Positions 1 through 7,745 of a DNA stretch of 45,855 bases are shown here, piece after piece. Position 1 is the first letter of the stretch, and every line of letters starts with the position of its first letter. Source of the DNA: Bacteroidales bacterium (GTDB taxonomy: Bacteria; Bacteroidota; Bacteroidia; Bacteroidales; UBA1715); assembly GCA_027858745.1 (NCBI GenBank), contig JAQICB010000148.1:1-45855 (forward strand), written 5' to 3'. The notes beneath the pieces are model-generated. The model had not been told where the DNA came from and searched no databases. It worked only from the letters and a program-made list of their open reading frames with translations. A program made the translations under genes and the position numbers.

Positions 1-442
1 TTTTCTGTACATCAGCAAAATAATTGTTTTTTGTGAATATATTCATGTGTGTATGTTTTTTTTACGGACATCACAAATATGTTGTCATATTTGTTTTCTA
101 TTCAAAAATACAAAAAAAAGGGGAAATGTGAGTAATTTGGAAGATTTTTTATTCTGTCTACAATATACTCGTGTACTTTAATGAATGGAGGGTTTGTGCC
201 AATACTTCTATAATAAAATTGAGTTCTCTCTATTGTATACGTACCTAACGAAAAGGACGAAAATCTTGTATTTTGTATTTTTGTCTTAGTCGTTTATTAA
301 GCGTTTATAAACGCTTATAAACGTTTAATAAAACGCTTTTTTCAAAAAAAATTATATATGACTACGTGTTAACGTAATATAATCTCCGGCACAAACTTTA
401 TTAATTATTTTATTGACAAATAAAAAATAACATTATTTATTC
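1..442. other. Gene-free leader region
   Basis: No convincing coding region is visible here. The stretch is very AT-rich. It holds a 9-bp inverted repeat with a 4-nt loop at 73-94 (ACAAATATG/CATATTTGT), the nested palindromes at 291-342, and a TTGACA box at 413-418 that sits about 17 nt before TTTATT and could drive the structured RNA that follows. Any gene upstream lies outside the window. Confidence 0.6.
291..342. terminator. Nested palindromes, possible terminator
   Basis: A perfect 20-bp palindrome (298-317, TAAGCGTTTATAAACGCTTA) is extended by CGTTTA (291-296) and TAAACG (318-323) into a longer stem with one bulge. A competing stem pairs AAGCGTTT (299-306) with AAACGCTT (332-339) and runs straight into a T tract, which looks like an intrinsic terminator on the + strand. 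A dimeric regulator site is the alternative reading. The gene it would serve is not visible. Confidence 0.4.
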
Positions 443-566
443 ACTTCAAGACGAAGAATGTGGGGTGAGCTCTCGGGATAACGTGCTTCGATGGTCAGTC
501 TCGCAACGGGAGTCGACGAAACAGCGGTAAAAGTGAATTCTGTCACTCGGTCACTTAGTCTGAGTA
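443..566 (+). ncRNA. Candidate structured small RNA, possibly 6S-like
   Basis: This GC-richer island in AT-rich DNA can fold as a long rod. ACTT..AGAC near the 5' end pairs with GTCT.GAGT near the 3' end, and GTGA (465-468) pairs with TCAC (551-554). A large central internal loop follows, then an upper stem in which TTCG (487-490) pairs with CGAA (517-520) and CTC pairs with GAG below an apical loop. The 3' side of the bubble can form its own small hairpin (GTGA/TCAC). A TTGACA box at 413-418 with an AT-rich -10 region precedes it. A rod with a central bubble is the 6S RNA architecture, but I folded it by eye only, and no clear T-tract terminator follows. The ATG at 491 of the ORF track lies inside this element and is unlikely to be a real start. 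Confidence 0.4.
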
Positions 567-652
567 AACAAAAAAAAGAATTTATCATCAAACCATTACG
601 CTGTTTGTGGAATAATATGTATTTTTACGGTAAACATAAAAGCGATATTTAT

Positions 653-2641
653 ATGAGGTTACAGTACAGATTGTTGACATTTTTTTTAAGTTTTTTTTTC
701 ATATTATTTTCAGTTCAGATTTTTTCAAACACAAATCTAGATAGTGCGTCAGTATATTCTCATGCAGAAAGTGCACCAATGGGTGTTCGTTCGAACCCTC
801 GCGATTTATCAAAATATTTAACCAAACCATTCTCTGATGATGCAAGTAAGATTTTATCTATATCGTATTGGATAGCACAAAATATTTCCTACGATATATC
901 GCTGCACCATCCTGCAACATATACCTCAAAAAAAGTATTGCAATCGGGTACTGCAAAAGCAGATGGTTTTGTACAATTATTTGTTGATCTCTGTACCTAT
1001 TCCGATATTCCTGCTATTGCTGTTTATGGCTACAAACGAAATTTCGACCAGATGCCGGGCGATACACTTTTTCGTTCAAATCATGTTTGGGCACTGGTAA
1101 AACAAAACCGAGATTGGCATATATACGACCCAGCTCTTGCAAGCGGTACGGTTTCGTTTAAAAAAGATTTATTTGCCGATGTTGGAAAATCTTCTCAAGA
1201 TATTGTTATACCAATTGAACAATTAAAGTATACAAAGAAATTTAATCCGGTCTGGATTGACATTGCTCCTGAGAAGGCAGCTCTTACCCACCACCCGATT
1301 ATACCACTGTTTCAATTATTAAAATATCCTGTTCACATTCAGACATTTGCAAAAGGAAACAAAGCAGTATCATCATATCTTTCAAAAAACGAAGGAGAGA
1401 ACATTAAAAACAAAAAAATAGACTCATACGCAGAAAATCCTCCTGCAGAACAATACGTTACTACAGCCGAAGAAAGTGTTCGTCACAATCCATACAATGC
1501 ACGAGACATGGCGTATTTATATTACAAATCAATACACTTGCACAAAAAGGACACCTACATACCCGAAACCGAAAGTTTCATAGGATCTTTTGATGTTTTG
1601 CAACCAATGAGGAAGCACGCATATATTGCCGATTCATTATTTGAAATTGCTGAAGACAATAACGAACGCGAATATGATATACTCAAAGCTCGAAGTGAGC
1701 GGTGGGAAGACTCGTTAATCAACAAAAACAAAATGTACACAAAAATACTAAAAACACGTCTTCGTGAAAATGAACAATACATTAAAAAAATAAACCGTGT
1801 ACAAGACAAACTCAACAAAAGTTTAGTTGAAATAACAGAAAACACAGGTATTCATCCTAACGAAATTATTGAAAACACTAATCGTCCGGCACAAAAGGAT
1901 AATGATGAAATGTATTCTGCCTATTTCTTAAAAAAACAGATAGATTCTTTATCTTTAGTTGCAGATAGTACCTTGCAAAAATTTTATTCGCGTGAAGACA
2001 AAGTATTTGCTGATTTATATGGCGGCAGTAGAAAAAATCAATACCACATCAGCATTTGTTACCAAAACATTTCGGAACAATTGCAGGGAATACTCCAATA
2101 TAAAAAAAATAATATTCAATTGGTCTATTATTCCGAAGACACCATAATAAAACCAAAACTTGAGCAAAATTTAAAAAAAGCCGAAAAATTACGCAAAGAA
2201 TTTTTAGATGCATTTATTCCTGCTCTCGAAGAGTATCAAAAATCATGTTTCGATATTGTAAAGAACTACACCGATATTATGTCTGAACAATTAGAATTAA
2301 TTGTTGAACTCAAAGAAAATTCGGTTAAAGAAAAAAACGAAGATAATATATACAGGCAAACGGTCGAAAAATTCGAAGATAATATGAGAGAAATGGCGAA
2401 AATAATTACCGTTCAGCAAGAGCAAATTACAATACTCGCAGAAATGCTCAAAAAAGAAGTACACGATATGAATAGTACATTATCATATTTAGAACGTGAA
2501 GAAGACTACGAAAAAATACGAAACGATACCTACGAAACATTCATAGAAAACCGAGCAGACATGGAGGAAGAAATGCTCGACCGCATAAGCGACGAAGTTG
2601 GAGATGTATTAAAAATCCTCACAAAAATGCTTGAAAAATAA
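653..2641 (+). CDS. Secreted transglutaminase-like protein with coiled-coil C-terminus
   Basis: The ORF is open from 491, but the first ~42 codons lie in the structured RNA island. The ATG at 653 gives a good signal peptide (MRLQYRLLTFFLSFFFILF), so I place the start there; 617 is the alternative. After export comes a transglutaminase-like fold: SYWIAQNISYD, then GTAKADGFVQLFVDLC where the family has a G-x-C-x-G-[YF] nucleophile segment, then SNHVWALV (His) and HIYDPALASG (Asp). The Cys is replaced by Ala, so enzymatic activity is doubtful and a binding or scaffold role is more likely. The C-terminal ~350 residues are Glu/Lys-rich, predicted coiled coil, without recognised domains. The 3' end overlaps the next gene by 11 nt, suggesting co-translation with the hemerythrin/LuxR pair. 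The function is unknown. Confidence 0.75.
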   Translation: MRLQYRLLTFFLSFFFILFSVQIFSNTNLDSASVYSHAESAPMGVRSNPRDLSKYLTKPFSDDASKILSISYWIAQNISYDISLHHPATYTSKKVLQSGTAKADGFVQLFVDLCTYSDIPAIAVYGYKRNFDQMPGDTLFRSNHVWALVKQNRDWHIYDPALASGTVSFKKDLFADVGKSSQDIVIPIEQLKYTKKFNPVWIDIAPEKAALTHHPIIPLFQLLKYPVHIQTFAKGNKAVSSYLSKNEGENIKNKKIDSYAENPPAEQYVTTAEESVRHNPYNARDMAYLYYKSIHLHKKDTYIPETESFIGSFDVLQPMRKHAYIADSLFEIAEDNNEREYDILKARSERWEDSLINKNKMYTKILKTRLRENEQYIKKINRVQDKLNKSLVEITENTGIHPNEIIENTNRPAQKDNDEMYSAYFLKKQIDSLSLVADSTLQKFYSREDKVFADLYGGSRKNQYHISICYQNISEQLQGILQYKKNNIQLVYYSEDTIIKPKLEQNLKKAEKLRKEFLDAFIPALEEYQKSCFDIVKNYTDIMSEQLELIVELKENSVKEKNEDNIYRQTVEKFEDNMREMAKIITVQQEQITILAEMLKKEVHDMNSTLSYLEREEDYEKIRNDTYETFIENRADMEEEMLDRISDEVGDVLKILTKMLEK

Positions 2642-3353
2642 CACATTCAATATGAGATTGTTTACAAAAGACAACAAAATAATATCGATAGCACGAAAAA
2701 ATTGCCATATACTTCCGGTTCTCAATCGTTTTGACATTCAGCCCGGATTACACGATTACACTATTGAAAAAATGTGTGCAGAAAAGAATATTAATGTTCA
2801 TTTTTTTCTTGCCATAATAAATACCTATGTATACCCACACTATTTTCCTCAAAAAGAACTCATTTCTTTTAGTCCCGATTTGATTATCAGCTACTTACTC
2901 AAAACGCACACGTATTACACAGAATATATAATTCCCGCTCTCGATACAAGTTTTAATTCACTTTTAGAAAGCACCTCCGAAAATTCAGACATTCATTTAC
3001 TGAAAACATTTTACGAAAATTTCAAAACAGAATTTTTAGCTCACAATCAGTCAGAAGAAGACTATCTATTTCCGTATATCAGGAAATTAGTAAGCGATTC
3101 ATCTATCGCTGACGGCAGGTTGGAGCATCAAACATTCGAAACAGAACACGAGCAAATTGAGGATAAACTACAGGATCTCAAAAATTTATTGCTTAAATAT
3201 ATTCAAACAGATTACAACACCAATTTGTACAACGAATTTATATGCAAACTATACATTTTGGAAAAAGATGCGAACGACCACTCGCGAATTGAAGATGCTA
3301 TATTATTACCAATAGCGCGCCAAATAGAAAAGAAGAGTATTAATGAAAACTGA
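2631..3353 (+). CDS. Hemerythrin/HHE-domain protein, ScdA/RIC-like
   Basis: The protein is 240 aa and cytoplasmic, with no signal peptide. The N-terminal ~60 residues (ILPVLNRFDIQPGLHDYTIEKMCAEKNI) resemble the ScdA_N/DUF542 domain of the iron-sulfur repair proteins YtfE/ScdA, but the Cys-Cys usually found in that domain is absent. The rest is a four-helix HHE (hemerythrin-like) domain with candidate di-iron ligands in HTYYTEY, FLAHNQSEEDYLFPY, HQTFETEHEQIED and DHSRIEDAILLPIA. Such proteins bind a di-iron centre and act in nitric-oxide/oxidative stress repair or as redox sensors. The gene overlaps both neighbours by 11 nt (2631-2641 and 3343-3353). Pairing with a LuxR regulator is a familiar Bacteroidota arrangement and suggests a redox- or NO-sensing module. 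The family call is firm; the role is inferred. Confidence 0.8.
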   Translation: MKNNTFNMRLFTKDNKIISIARKNCHILPVLNRFDIQPGLHDYTIEKMCAEKNINVHFFLAIINTYVYPHYFPQKELISFSPDLIISYLLKTHTYYTEYIIPALDTSFNSLLESTSENSDIHLLKTFYENFKTEFLAHNQSEEDYLFPYIRKLVSDSSIADGRLEHQTFETEHEQIEDKLQDLKNLLLKYIQTDYNTNLYNEFICKLYILEKDANDHSRIEDAILLPIARQIEKKSINEN

Positions 3354-3948
3354 AATTTGCATAATTCATAATTCGCATATCATTCAAAAGGGACTGGAAG
3401 CTCTCATTGAAGCTATATCTCCTCTCCCATGTACAATAATAAAACACCCGAGCGATTTACATGCATTTCAATTTGCTTCGCAGAAAAAATTCATCATTTT
3501 TGCCGAAAGAGATATCTCACAAGAATATCACCAAGCTTTGCATAAAATAAACGAAAAAAACACCCTTTTTTTCGTTCAAATAATTGATGAAAATCAACCG
3601 ACTAATACCAATGAAAGTGAATATATAATCACCCACTATTCCGACATTGAAGAAATTGCCGAAATCATTGAATCGGTTGAGAAAGAGCAAGACACACACA
3701 AAAATGAAATACACGAAAACAATGAAAATTTAACCATACGCGAAAAAGAGATTTTAAAACATGTGGCTATGGGCTTTTCGAATAAAGAAATAGCCGAACA
3801 ATTATTTATAAGTGTACATACTGTTATAACCCACCGGAAAAATATTGTAGAAAAAACAGGAATCAAATCAATTTCGGGTTTAACTATGTATGCAATTATG
3901 ACAAAAATTATTAATCCAGATACAATTGACATGTCAAAATTAATATAA
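3343..3948 (+). CDS. LuxR-family regulator with degenerate receiver domain
   Basis: The protein is 201 aa. The C-terminal ~65 residues form a clear LuxR/GerE helix-turn-helix (LTIREKEILKHVAMGFSNKEIAEQLFISVHTVITHRKNI). The N-terminal ~115 residues have the size and hydrophobic pattern of a receiver domain, but the acidic pocket is missing: the start reads CIIHNSH instead of the usual [IV][IV]DD, and no phosphoacceptor Asp is in the expected place (FIIFAERDIS). It is therefore probably controlled by something other than phosphorylation, plausibly by the overlapping hemerythrin partner (11-nt overlap). It is a DNA-binding transcription factor with unknown targets. Confidence 0.85.
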   Translation: MKTEICIIHNSHIIQKGLEALIEAISPLPCTIIKHPSDLHAFQFASQKKFIIFAERDISQEYHQALHKINEKNTLFFVQIIDENQPTNTNESEYIITHYSDIEEIAEIIESVEKEQDTHKNEIHENNENLTIREKEILKHVAMGFSNKEIAEQLFISVHTVITHRKNIVEKTGIKSISGLTMYAIMTKIINPDTIDMSKLI

Positions 3949-4003
3949 AAAAATTAGGGTGATTTTTTATACCTCATTTTTCTTATTTTTTCGCATAAAA
4001 AAG

Positions 4004-4011
4004 TATTTTTG
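4004..4011 (+). promoter_or_regulatory. lpxD promoter, -7 box TATTTTTG
   Basis: TATTTTTG matches the Bacteroidota -7 consensus TAnnTTTG and ends 17 nt before the lpxD ATG. No clear -33 TTTG is present. The implied leader is only about 10 nt. Confidence 0.5.
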
Positions 4012-4028
4012 TAGACAAATTACAAGTT

Positions 4029-5057
4029 ATGGAATTTACGATAAAACAAATAGCAGATTTTTTACAAGGAGATATTGAAGGTGGCGATTCTATAAAAATC
4101 AACAATCTTGCAAAAATTGAGCAAGGTGAAACCGGAACGCTCTCATTTTTAGCTAATCCTAAATACACACAATATATATACACCTGCAAGTCATCGGCTG
4201 TCATAGTCAATAAAGACTTTAAGCCGGAACAAGAAATTGCAGCAACTCTTATTCGCGTAGACGATGCATATTCGTCTTTTGCGAAAATGCTTACCTTATT
4301 TTCCGAGCAAAAACCACCAAAAGGTATTTCTCGCAAAACAAAAATTCACCGTTCGGCAAAAATCGGCAAAAATGTATTTATTGGCGATTTTGTATCTATT
4401 GCAGAAGGAGTAACTATTGGAGACAATACTATTATTCATCAAAATGTTACCATATATAAAAATGTAACAATAAAAAGCGAGAGCTTAATATACGCAGGCG
4501 TTCAAATAATGGAAAACTGCGAAATAGGAAACAATTGCATATTGCTTGCCGGTGCAATTATCGGATCAGACGGATTTGGCTTTGCTCCGGTAAAAGATGG
4601 TGAATATTTAAAAATACCACAAACCGGAAATGTCATTCTCGAAGATAATGTTGAAATAGGTGCAAATTCTACAATTGACCGGGCAACAATGGGGTCGACA
4701 ATTATTCGTAGCGGAGCAAAAATCGATAATTTAATTCAAATCGGTCATAATTGCGAAATTGGTTCAAATACCGTTATTGCAGGGCAAACAGGAGTTTCGG
4801 GTTCAACACGAATCGGCAAAAACTGTATGATTGGCGGACAAGTTGGTATTGCCGGGCATTTACACATTGGAGACAATGTTATGATTGCCGCTAAATCAGG
4901 CATTATGGTAGACATACAAGACAATGAGTTCCATATGGGTGTTCCAAGTTTTGACGCACGTAAGTATAAAAAATCGTATTTATATTTCAAAAATTTCGAT
5001 AAAATAGCAAAACGTATTTCGGAACTCGAAAAACAAGTAAAAGACTTAAAACAGTAA
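4029..5057 (+). CDS. lpxD: UDP-3-O-acylglucosamine N-acyltransferase LpxD
   Basis: LpxD transfers a 3-hydroxyacyl chain from ACP to the 2-amino group of UDP-3-O-acyl-glucosamine in lipid A synthesis (cytoplasm). The 342-aa length is normal. The N-terminal ~95 residues form the uridine-binding domain (TIKQIADFLQGDIEGG, LSFLANPKYTQYIY). A long left-handed beta-helix of hexapeptide repeats follows (IGDNTIIHQNVTIYKNVTI, IGKNCMIGGQVGIAGHLHIGDN), with the catalytic His in NLIQIGHNCEIG. The C-terminal helix (ISELEKQVKDLK) is the trimerising/ACP-binding tail. It is followed after 41 nt by PPi-PFK. The lpxA/lpxC neighbours often found with lpxD are not here. Confidence 0.95.
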   Translation: MEFTIKQIADFLQGDIEGGDSIKINNLAKIEQGETGTLSFLANPKYTQYIYTCKSSAVIVNKDFKPEQEIAATLIRVDDAYSSFAKMLTLFSEQKPPKGISRKTKIHRSAKIGKNVFIGDFVSIAEGVTIGDNTIIHQNVTIYKNVTIKSESLIYAGVQIMENCEIGNNCILLAGAIIGSDGFGFAPVKDGEYLKIPQTGNVILEDNVEIGANSTIDRATMGSTIIRSGAKIDNLIQIGHNCEIGSNTVIAGQTGVSGSTRIGKNCMIGGQVGIAGHLHIGDNVMIAAKSGIMVDIQDNEFHMGVPSFDARKYKKSYLYFKNFDKIAKRISELEKQVKDLKQ

Positions 5058-5098
5058 AAAAGATATTTAGTAACTAACACTTATAAAAATAATTAAAT

Positions 5099-6751
5099 AT
5101 GGCAATTAGTGCATTACAAAAAGAACGAAGAACATATGTTCCCAAACTACCTAAATCATTACAATCTTTTGTAAAATTAGTTGATGAAAAAGCGACGGAA
5201 TCAATTGCTGATCAAGATGATATCAAATCACTGTTTCCTCATACCTACGGTATGCCGTTAATATCTTTCGAAGAAGCTGAAACCGACACTAAATACCCGG
5301 TAAAAAACGTGGGTGTAATTCTTTCGGGTGGTCAAGCTCCGGGAGGGCACAATGTAATTTCAGGAATTTTTGACGGATTAAAAAAATTAAATCCTAACAA
5401 TAAATTATACGGTTTCCTCGGCGGACCGGGTGGATTAGTTGACCACACATATATTGAACTAACCAGCGACATTGTAGATGAGTACCGAAATACCGGTGGA
5501 TTCGACATTATTGGTAGCGGACGCACAAAATTGGAAGAAACAGCTCAATTTGACAAAGGTGTGGAAATTTGTAAAAAATTAGATATTTCTGCTCTTGTTG
5601 TTATTGGTGGCGACGACTCTAACACAAATGCATGCGTACTTGCAGAATATTATTTACAACAAAACTCCGGCGTTCAGGTTATTGGTTGCCCAAAAACAAT
5701 TGATGGCGACCTTAAAAACGAAATGATTGAAACATCATTTGGTTTCGACACGGCATGTAAAGTTTATAGCGAACTTATTGGTAATATTCAACGCGATGCA
5801 AATTCTGCAAAAAAATACTGGCACTTCATTAAATTAATGGGGCGGTCTGCATCACATATTGGTCTTGAATGTGCCTTACAAACACAACCAAACATTTGCA
5901 TTATTTCTGAAGAAGTAGAGCAAAAACAAATGACTCTTGATGATGTGGTTACCTCCATTTCAGAAATTGTTGCAAAACGTGCTGCAAACAACGAAAATTT
6001 CGGTACCGTATTAATTCCTGAAGGGCTTATTGAATTTATTCCTTCATTAAAAACACTTATTGCCGAATTAAATGATACAATGGCAGAGCATGAAACGTAC
6101 TTTAATTCATTACAAACTGATGATGATAAATTTCAGTTTACTAATGAAAAATTAAATGCTGAATCCTCAAAAATATTCAGCACACTACCTCAAAACATTC
6201 AATATCAACTATTAGCAGACCGTGATCCACACGGAAACGTTCAGGTTTCTAAAATTGAAACAGAAAAAATGTTGATTGATATGGTAACAGACAAATTACG
6301 CTACTGGAAATCAGAAGGTAAATTTAAGGGTACTTTCAACGCACAAAACCATTTCTTCGGATATGAAGGACGATGTGCTTCTCCGTCAAACTTTGACGCA
6401 GACTATTGCTATTCACTTGGCAACACAGCTGCGGTATTGATAAGTGCAGAAAAATCTGGTTATATGGCATCAATACGCAATTGCAAAGATGCTGCAGACA
6501 ATTGGATTGCGGGTGGTGTTCCGATAACTATGTTAATGAATATGGAACGTCGACATGGAAAAATGAAACCGGTAATTCAAAAAGCATTGGTAAAATTAGA
6601 CGGCAAACCATTTAAATTCTTCGCATCGAGACGTAATGAATGGGCAGAAAAAACATCATACATCTATCCGGGTCCTATCCAATATTTCGGACCATCTTCA
6701 GTATGTGACCAACCAACACAAACATTATTGTTGGAACAAGAAGGTAAATAA
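5099..6751 (+). CDS. pfp: PPi-dependent 6-phosphofructokinase
   Basis: The enzyme converts fructose-6-phosphate plus PPi to fructose-1,6-bisphosphate and Pi, a reversible glycolytic step typical of anaerobic Bacteroidota. The length (550 aa) fits the long PfpB-type clade. The substrate motif reads VVIGGDDSNTNA; the second Asp of GGDD replaces the Gly of ATP-dependent enzymes, and PKTIDGDL carries the Lys typical of PPi users. LSGGQAPGGHN at the start of the fold and GRSASHIGLECALQ for sugar phosphate binding also fit. It may be transcribed with lpxD and ends at the strong terminator at 6765-6790. Confidence 0.93.
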   Translation: MAISALQKERRTYVPKLPKSLQSFVKLVDEKATESIADQDDIKSLFPHTYGMPLISFEEAETDTKYPVKNVGVILSGGQAPGGHNVISGIFDGLKKLNPNNKLYGFLGGPGGLVDHTYIELTSDIVDEYRNTGGFDIIGSGRTKLEETAQFDKGVEICKKLDISALVVIGGDDSNTNACVLAEYYLQQNSGVQVIGCPKTIDGDLKNEMIETSFGFDTACKVYSELIGNIQRDANSAKKYWHFIKLMGRSASHIGLECALQTQPNICIISEEVEQKQMTLDDVVTSISEIVAKRAANNENFGTVLIPEGLIEFIPSLKTLIAELNDTMAEHETYFNSLQTDDDKFQFTNEKLNAESSKIFSTLPQNIQYQLLADRDPHGNVQVSKIETEKMLIDMVTDKLRYWKSEGKFKGTFNAQNHFFGYEGRCASPSNFDADYCYSLGNTAAVLISAEKSGYMASIRNCKDAADNWIAGGVPITMLMNMERRHGKMKPVIQKALVKLDGKPFKFFASRRNEWAEKTSYIYPGPIQYFGPSSVCDQPTQTLLLEQEGK

Positions 6752-6764
6752 AACAGAGAATTAT

Positions 6765-6790
6765 AAGAGCCCGAAAATTTCGGGCTCTTT
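6765..6790 (+). terminator. Intrinsic terminator after PPi-PFK
   Basis: AAGAGCCCGAAA and TTTCGGGCTCTT form a 12-bp stem with an almost closed loop, followed by a short T run. It lies 13 nt after the PPi-PFK stop and separates it from ndk. Confidence 0.85.
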
Positions 6791-6828
6791 GTATATACAT
6801 TATATTGATAACTATTTAAATTTAAATT

Positions 6829-7272
6829 ATGGCTGAAAATATTTCGTTTACAATGATTAAACCCGATGGAGTTAGAAACGGACACATCGGTTCTATTTTA
6901 AAAATGATTACAGATGCAGGTTTCCGTATTGTTGCGTTGAAGTTTACACGCATGAGTGCCGACAAAGCAGGAAAATTTTATGATGTTCACAAAGAACGAC
7001 CATTTTACGGTGAATTAATTGAGTTTATGACATCTGGTCCTATTGTGGCAGCTGTGCTCGAAAAAGACAATGCAGTAGAGGAGTTCCGAAATCTTATAGG
7101 AGCAACAAATCCTGCAGAAGCTGCAGAAGGCACTATTCGTAAATTATATGCAACATCAATTGGTGAAAATGCCGTACACGGTGCTGATAGCGACGAAAAT
7201 GCACAACGCGAAGCATCATTCCATTTCGCACGCAGTGAATGGTACGACAAAGACGGAAAATGTATGGGATAA
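6829..7272 (+). CDS. ndk: Nucleoside diphosphate kinase
   Basis: Ndk moves the gamma phosphate between nucleoside tri- and diphosphates through a phospho-His. The ~147-aa length is normal. Family signatures are [15 protein letters not shown] at the N-terminus, [28 protein letters not shown] and the active-site segment [21 protein letters not shown], where the His is the phosphorylated residue. It is a monocistronic gene between two terminators. Confidence 0.96.
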   Translation: MAENISFTMIKPDGVRNGHIGSILKMITDAGFRIVALKFTRMSADKAGKFYDVHKERPFYGELIEFMTSGPIVAAVLEKDNAVEEFRNLIGATNPAEAAEGTIRKLYATSIGENAVHGADSDENAQREASFHFARSEWYDKDGKCMG

Positions 7273-7296
7273 GTTTTTCAATACATATTACATTAT

Positions 7297-7332
7297 AACC
7301 TGAGTTCGACGTAATTTTTCGAGTTCAGATTA
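7297..7332 (+). repeat. Dispersed hairpin repeat, copy A
   Basis: This full 36-nt copy reads AACCTGAGTTCGACGTAATT then TTTCGAGTTCAGATTA. The two arms CTGAGTTCG and CGAGTTCAG pair over 9 bp if two G-U wobbles are allowed, so it folds as RNA from this strand but poorly from the other. It lies 24 nt after the ndk stop, sense to ndk, and just before the terminator. Confidence 0.85.
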
Positions 7333-7336
7333 ATAT

Positions 7337-7372
7337 AAAAAAAGGAAATCAATATATGGTTTCCTTTTTTTT
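7337..7372. terminator. Bidirectional terminator after ndk
   Basis: AAAAAAAGGAAA pairs with TTTCCTTTTTTT around an 11-nt loop. T runs on either strand allow it to end ndk (+) and any transcript crossing the DUF4249-like relic from the right (-). Confidence 0.75.
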
Positions 7373-7438
7373 GTGTAGAAACGAGAAAATTTTCAAGCTC
7401 TCTTTTGTTTTATATTTTTGTTATACAGAAACATCTTT

Positions 7439-7700
7439 TTACCAGTCTTCAACACTGTTTTTCTCTTCATCAGCTTCCTGTGCAAGAGCACGTAAGTCTT
7501 TATATACCATTTATTTTGTGGTAACTGCATGAGCTGAAAAAAATCCTAAACCACCGTTCGTTACATTTGTTGAAATATTGGCAGGAATCATTCTTTTTTC
7601 ATGAAAATTAAATACCAGCGCACTTATGTTGGTTATCATACGGCAGCCTTGTTTTGCCATTACCATATACTTTATGAAAAATCCAAAAAAAGGCGGATTA
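7439..7700 (-). pseudogene. Relic of a DUF4249-like C-terminus
   Basis: The minus frame reads PANISTNVTNGGLGFFSAHA VTTK, stop (TAA), then in the same frame MVYKDLRALAQEADEEKNSVEDW, stop. The N-[IV]-x-N-G-G-L-G-F-F pattern resembles the C-terminal end of DUF4249 lipoproteins, which partner TonB receptors in Bacteroidota. The single in-frame TAA could come from a CAA Gln codon. No N-terminal part, signal peptide or start is present, because kdsA occupies the upstream DNA. I read it as a decayed gene remnant. The exact right edge is unclear. Confidence 0.45.
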
Positions 7701-7745
7701 TAATACAGATAGTACACTTTCTGCAATTCCCCCTCCCAAGAAAAT

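Noticed and set aside
491-652. N-terminal 54 codons of the ORF starting at 491
   Set aside because: They lie in the structured RNA island and put the signal peptide too far inside the protein; the start at 653 is better.
3636-3932. Minus-strand ORF of 98 aa over the LuxR gene
   Set aside because: It is a shadow of a clear coding frame, with no family features.
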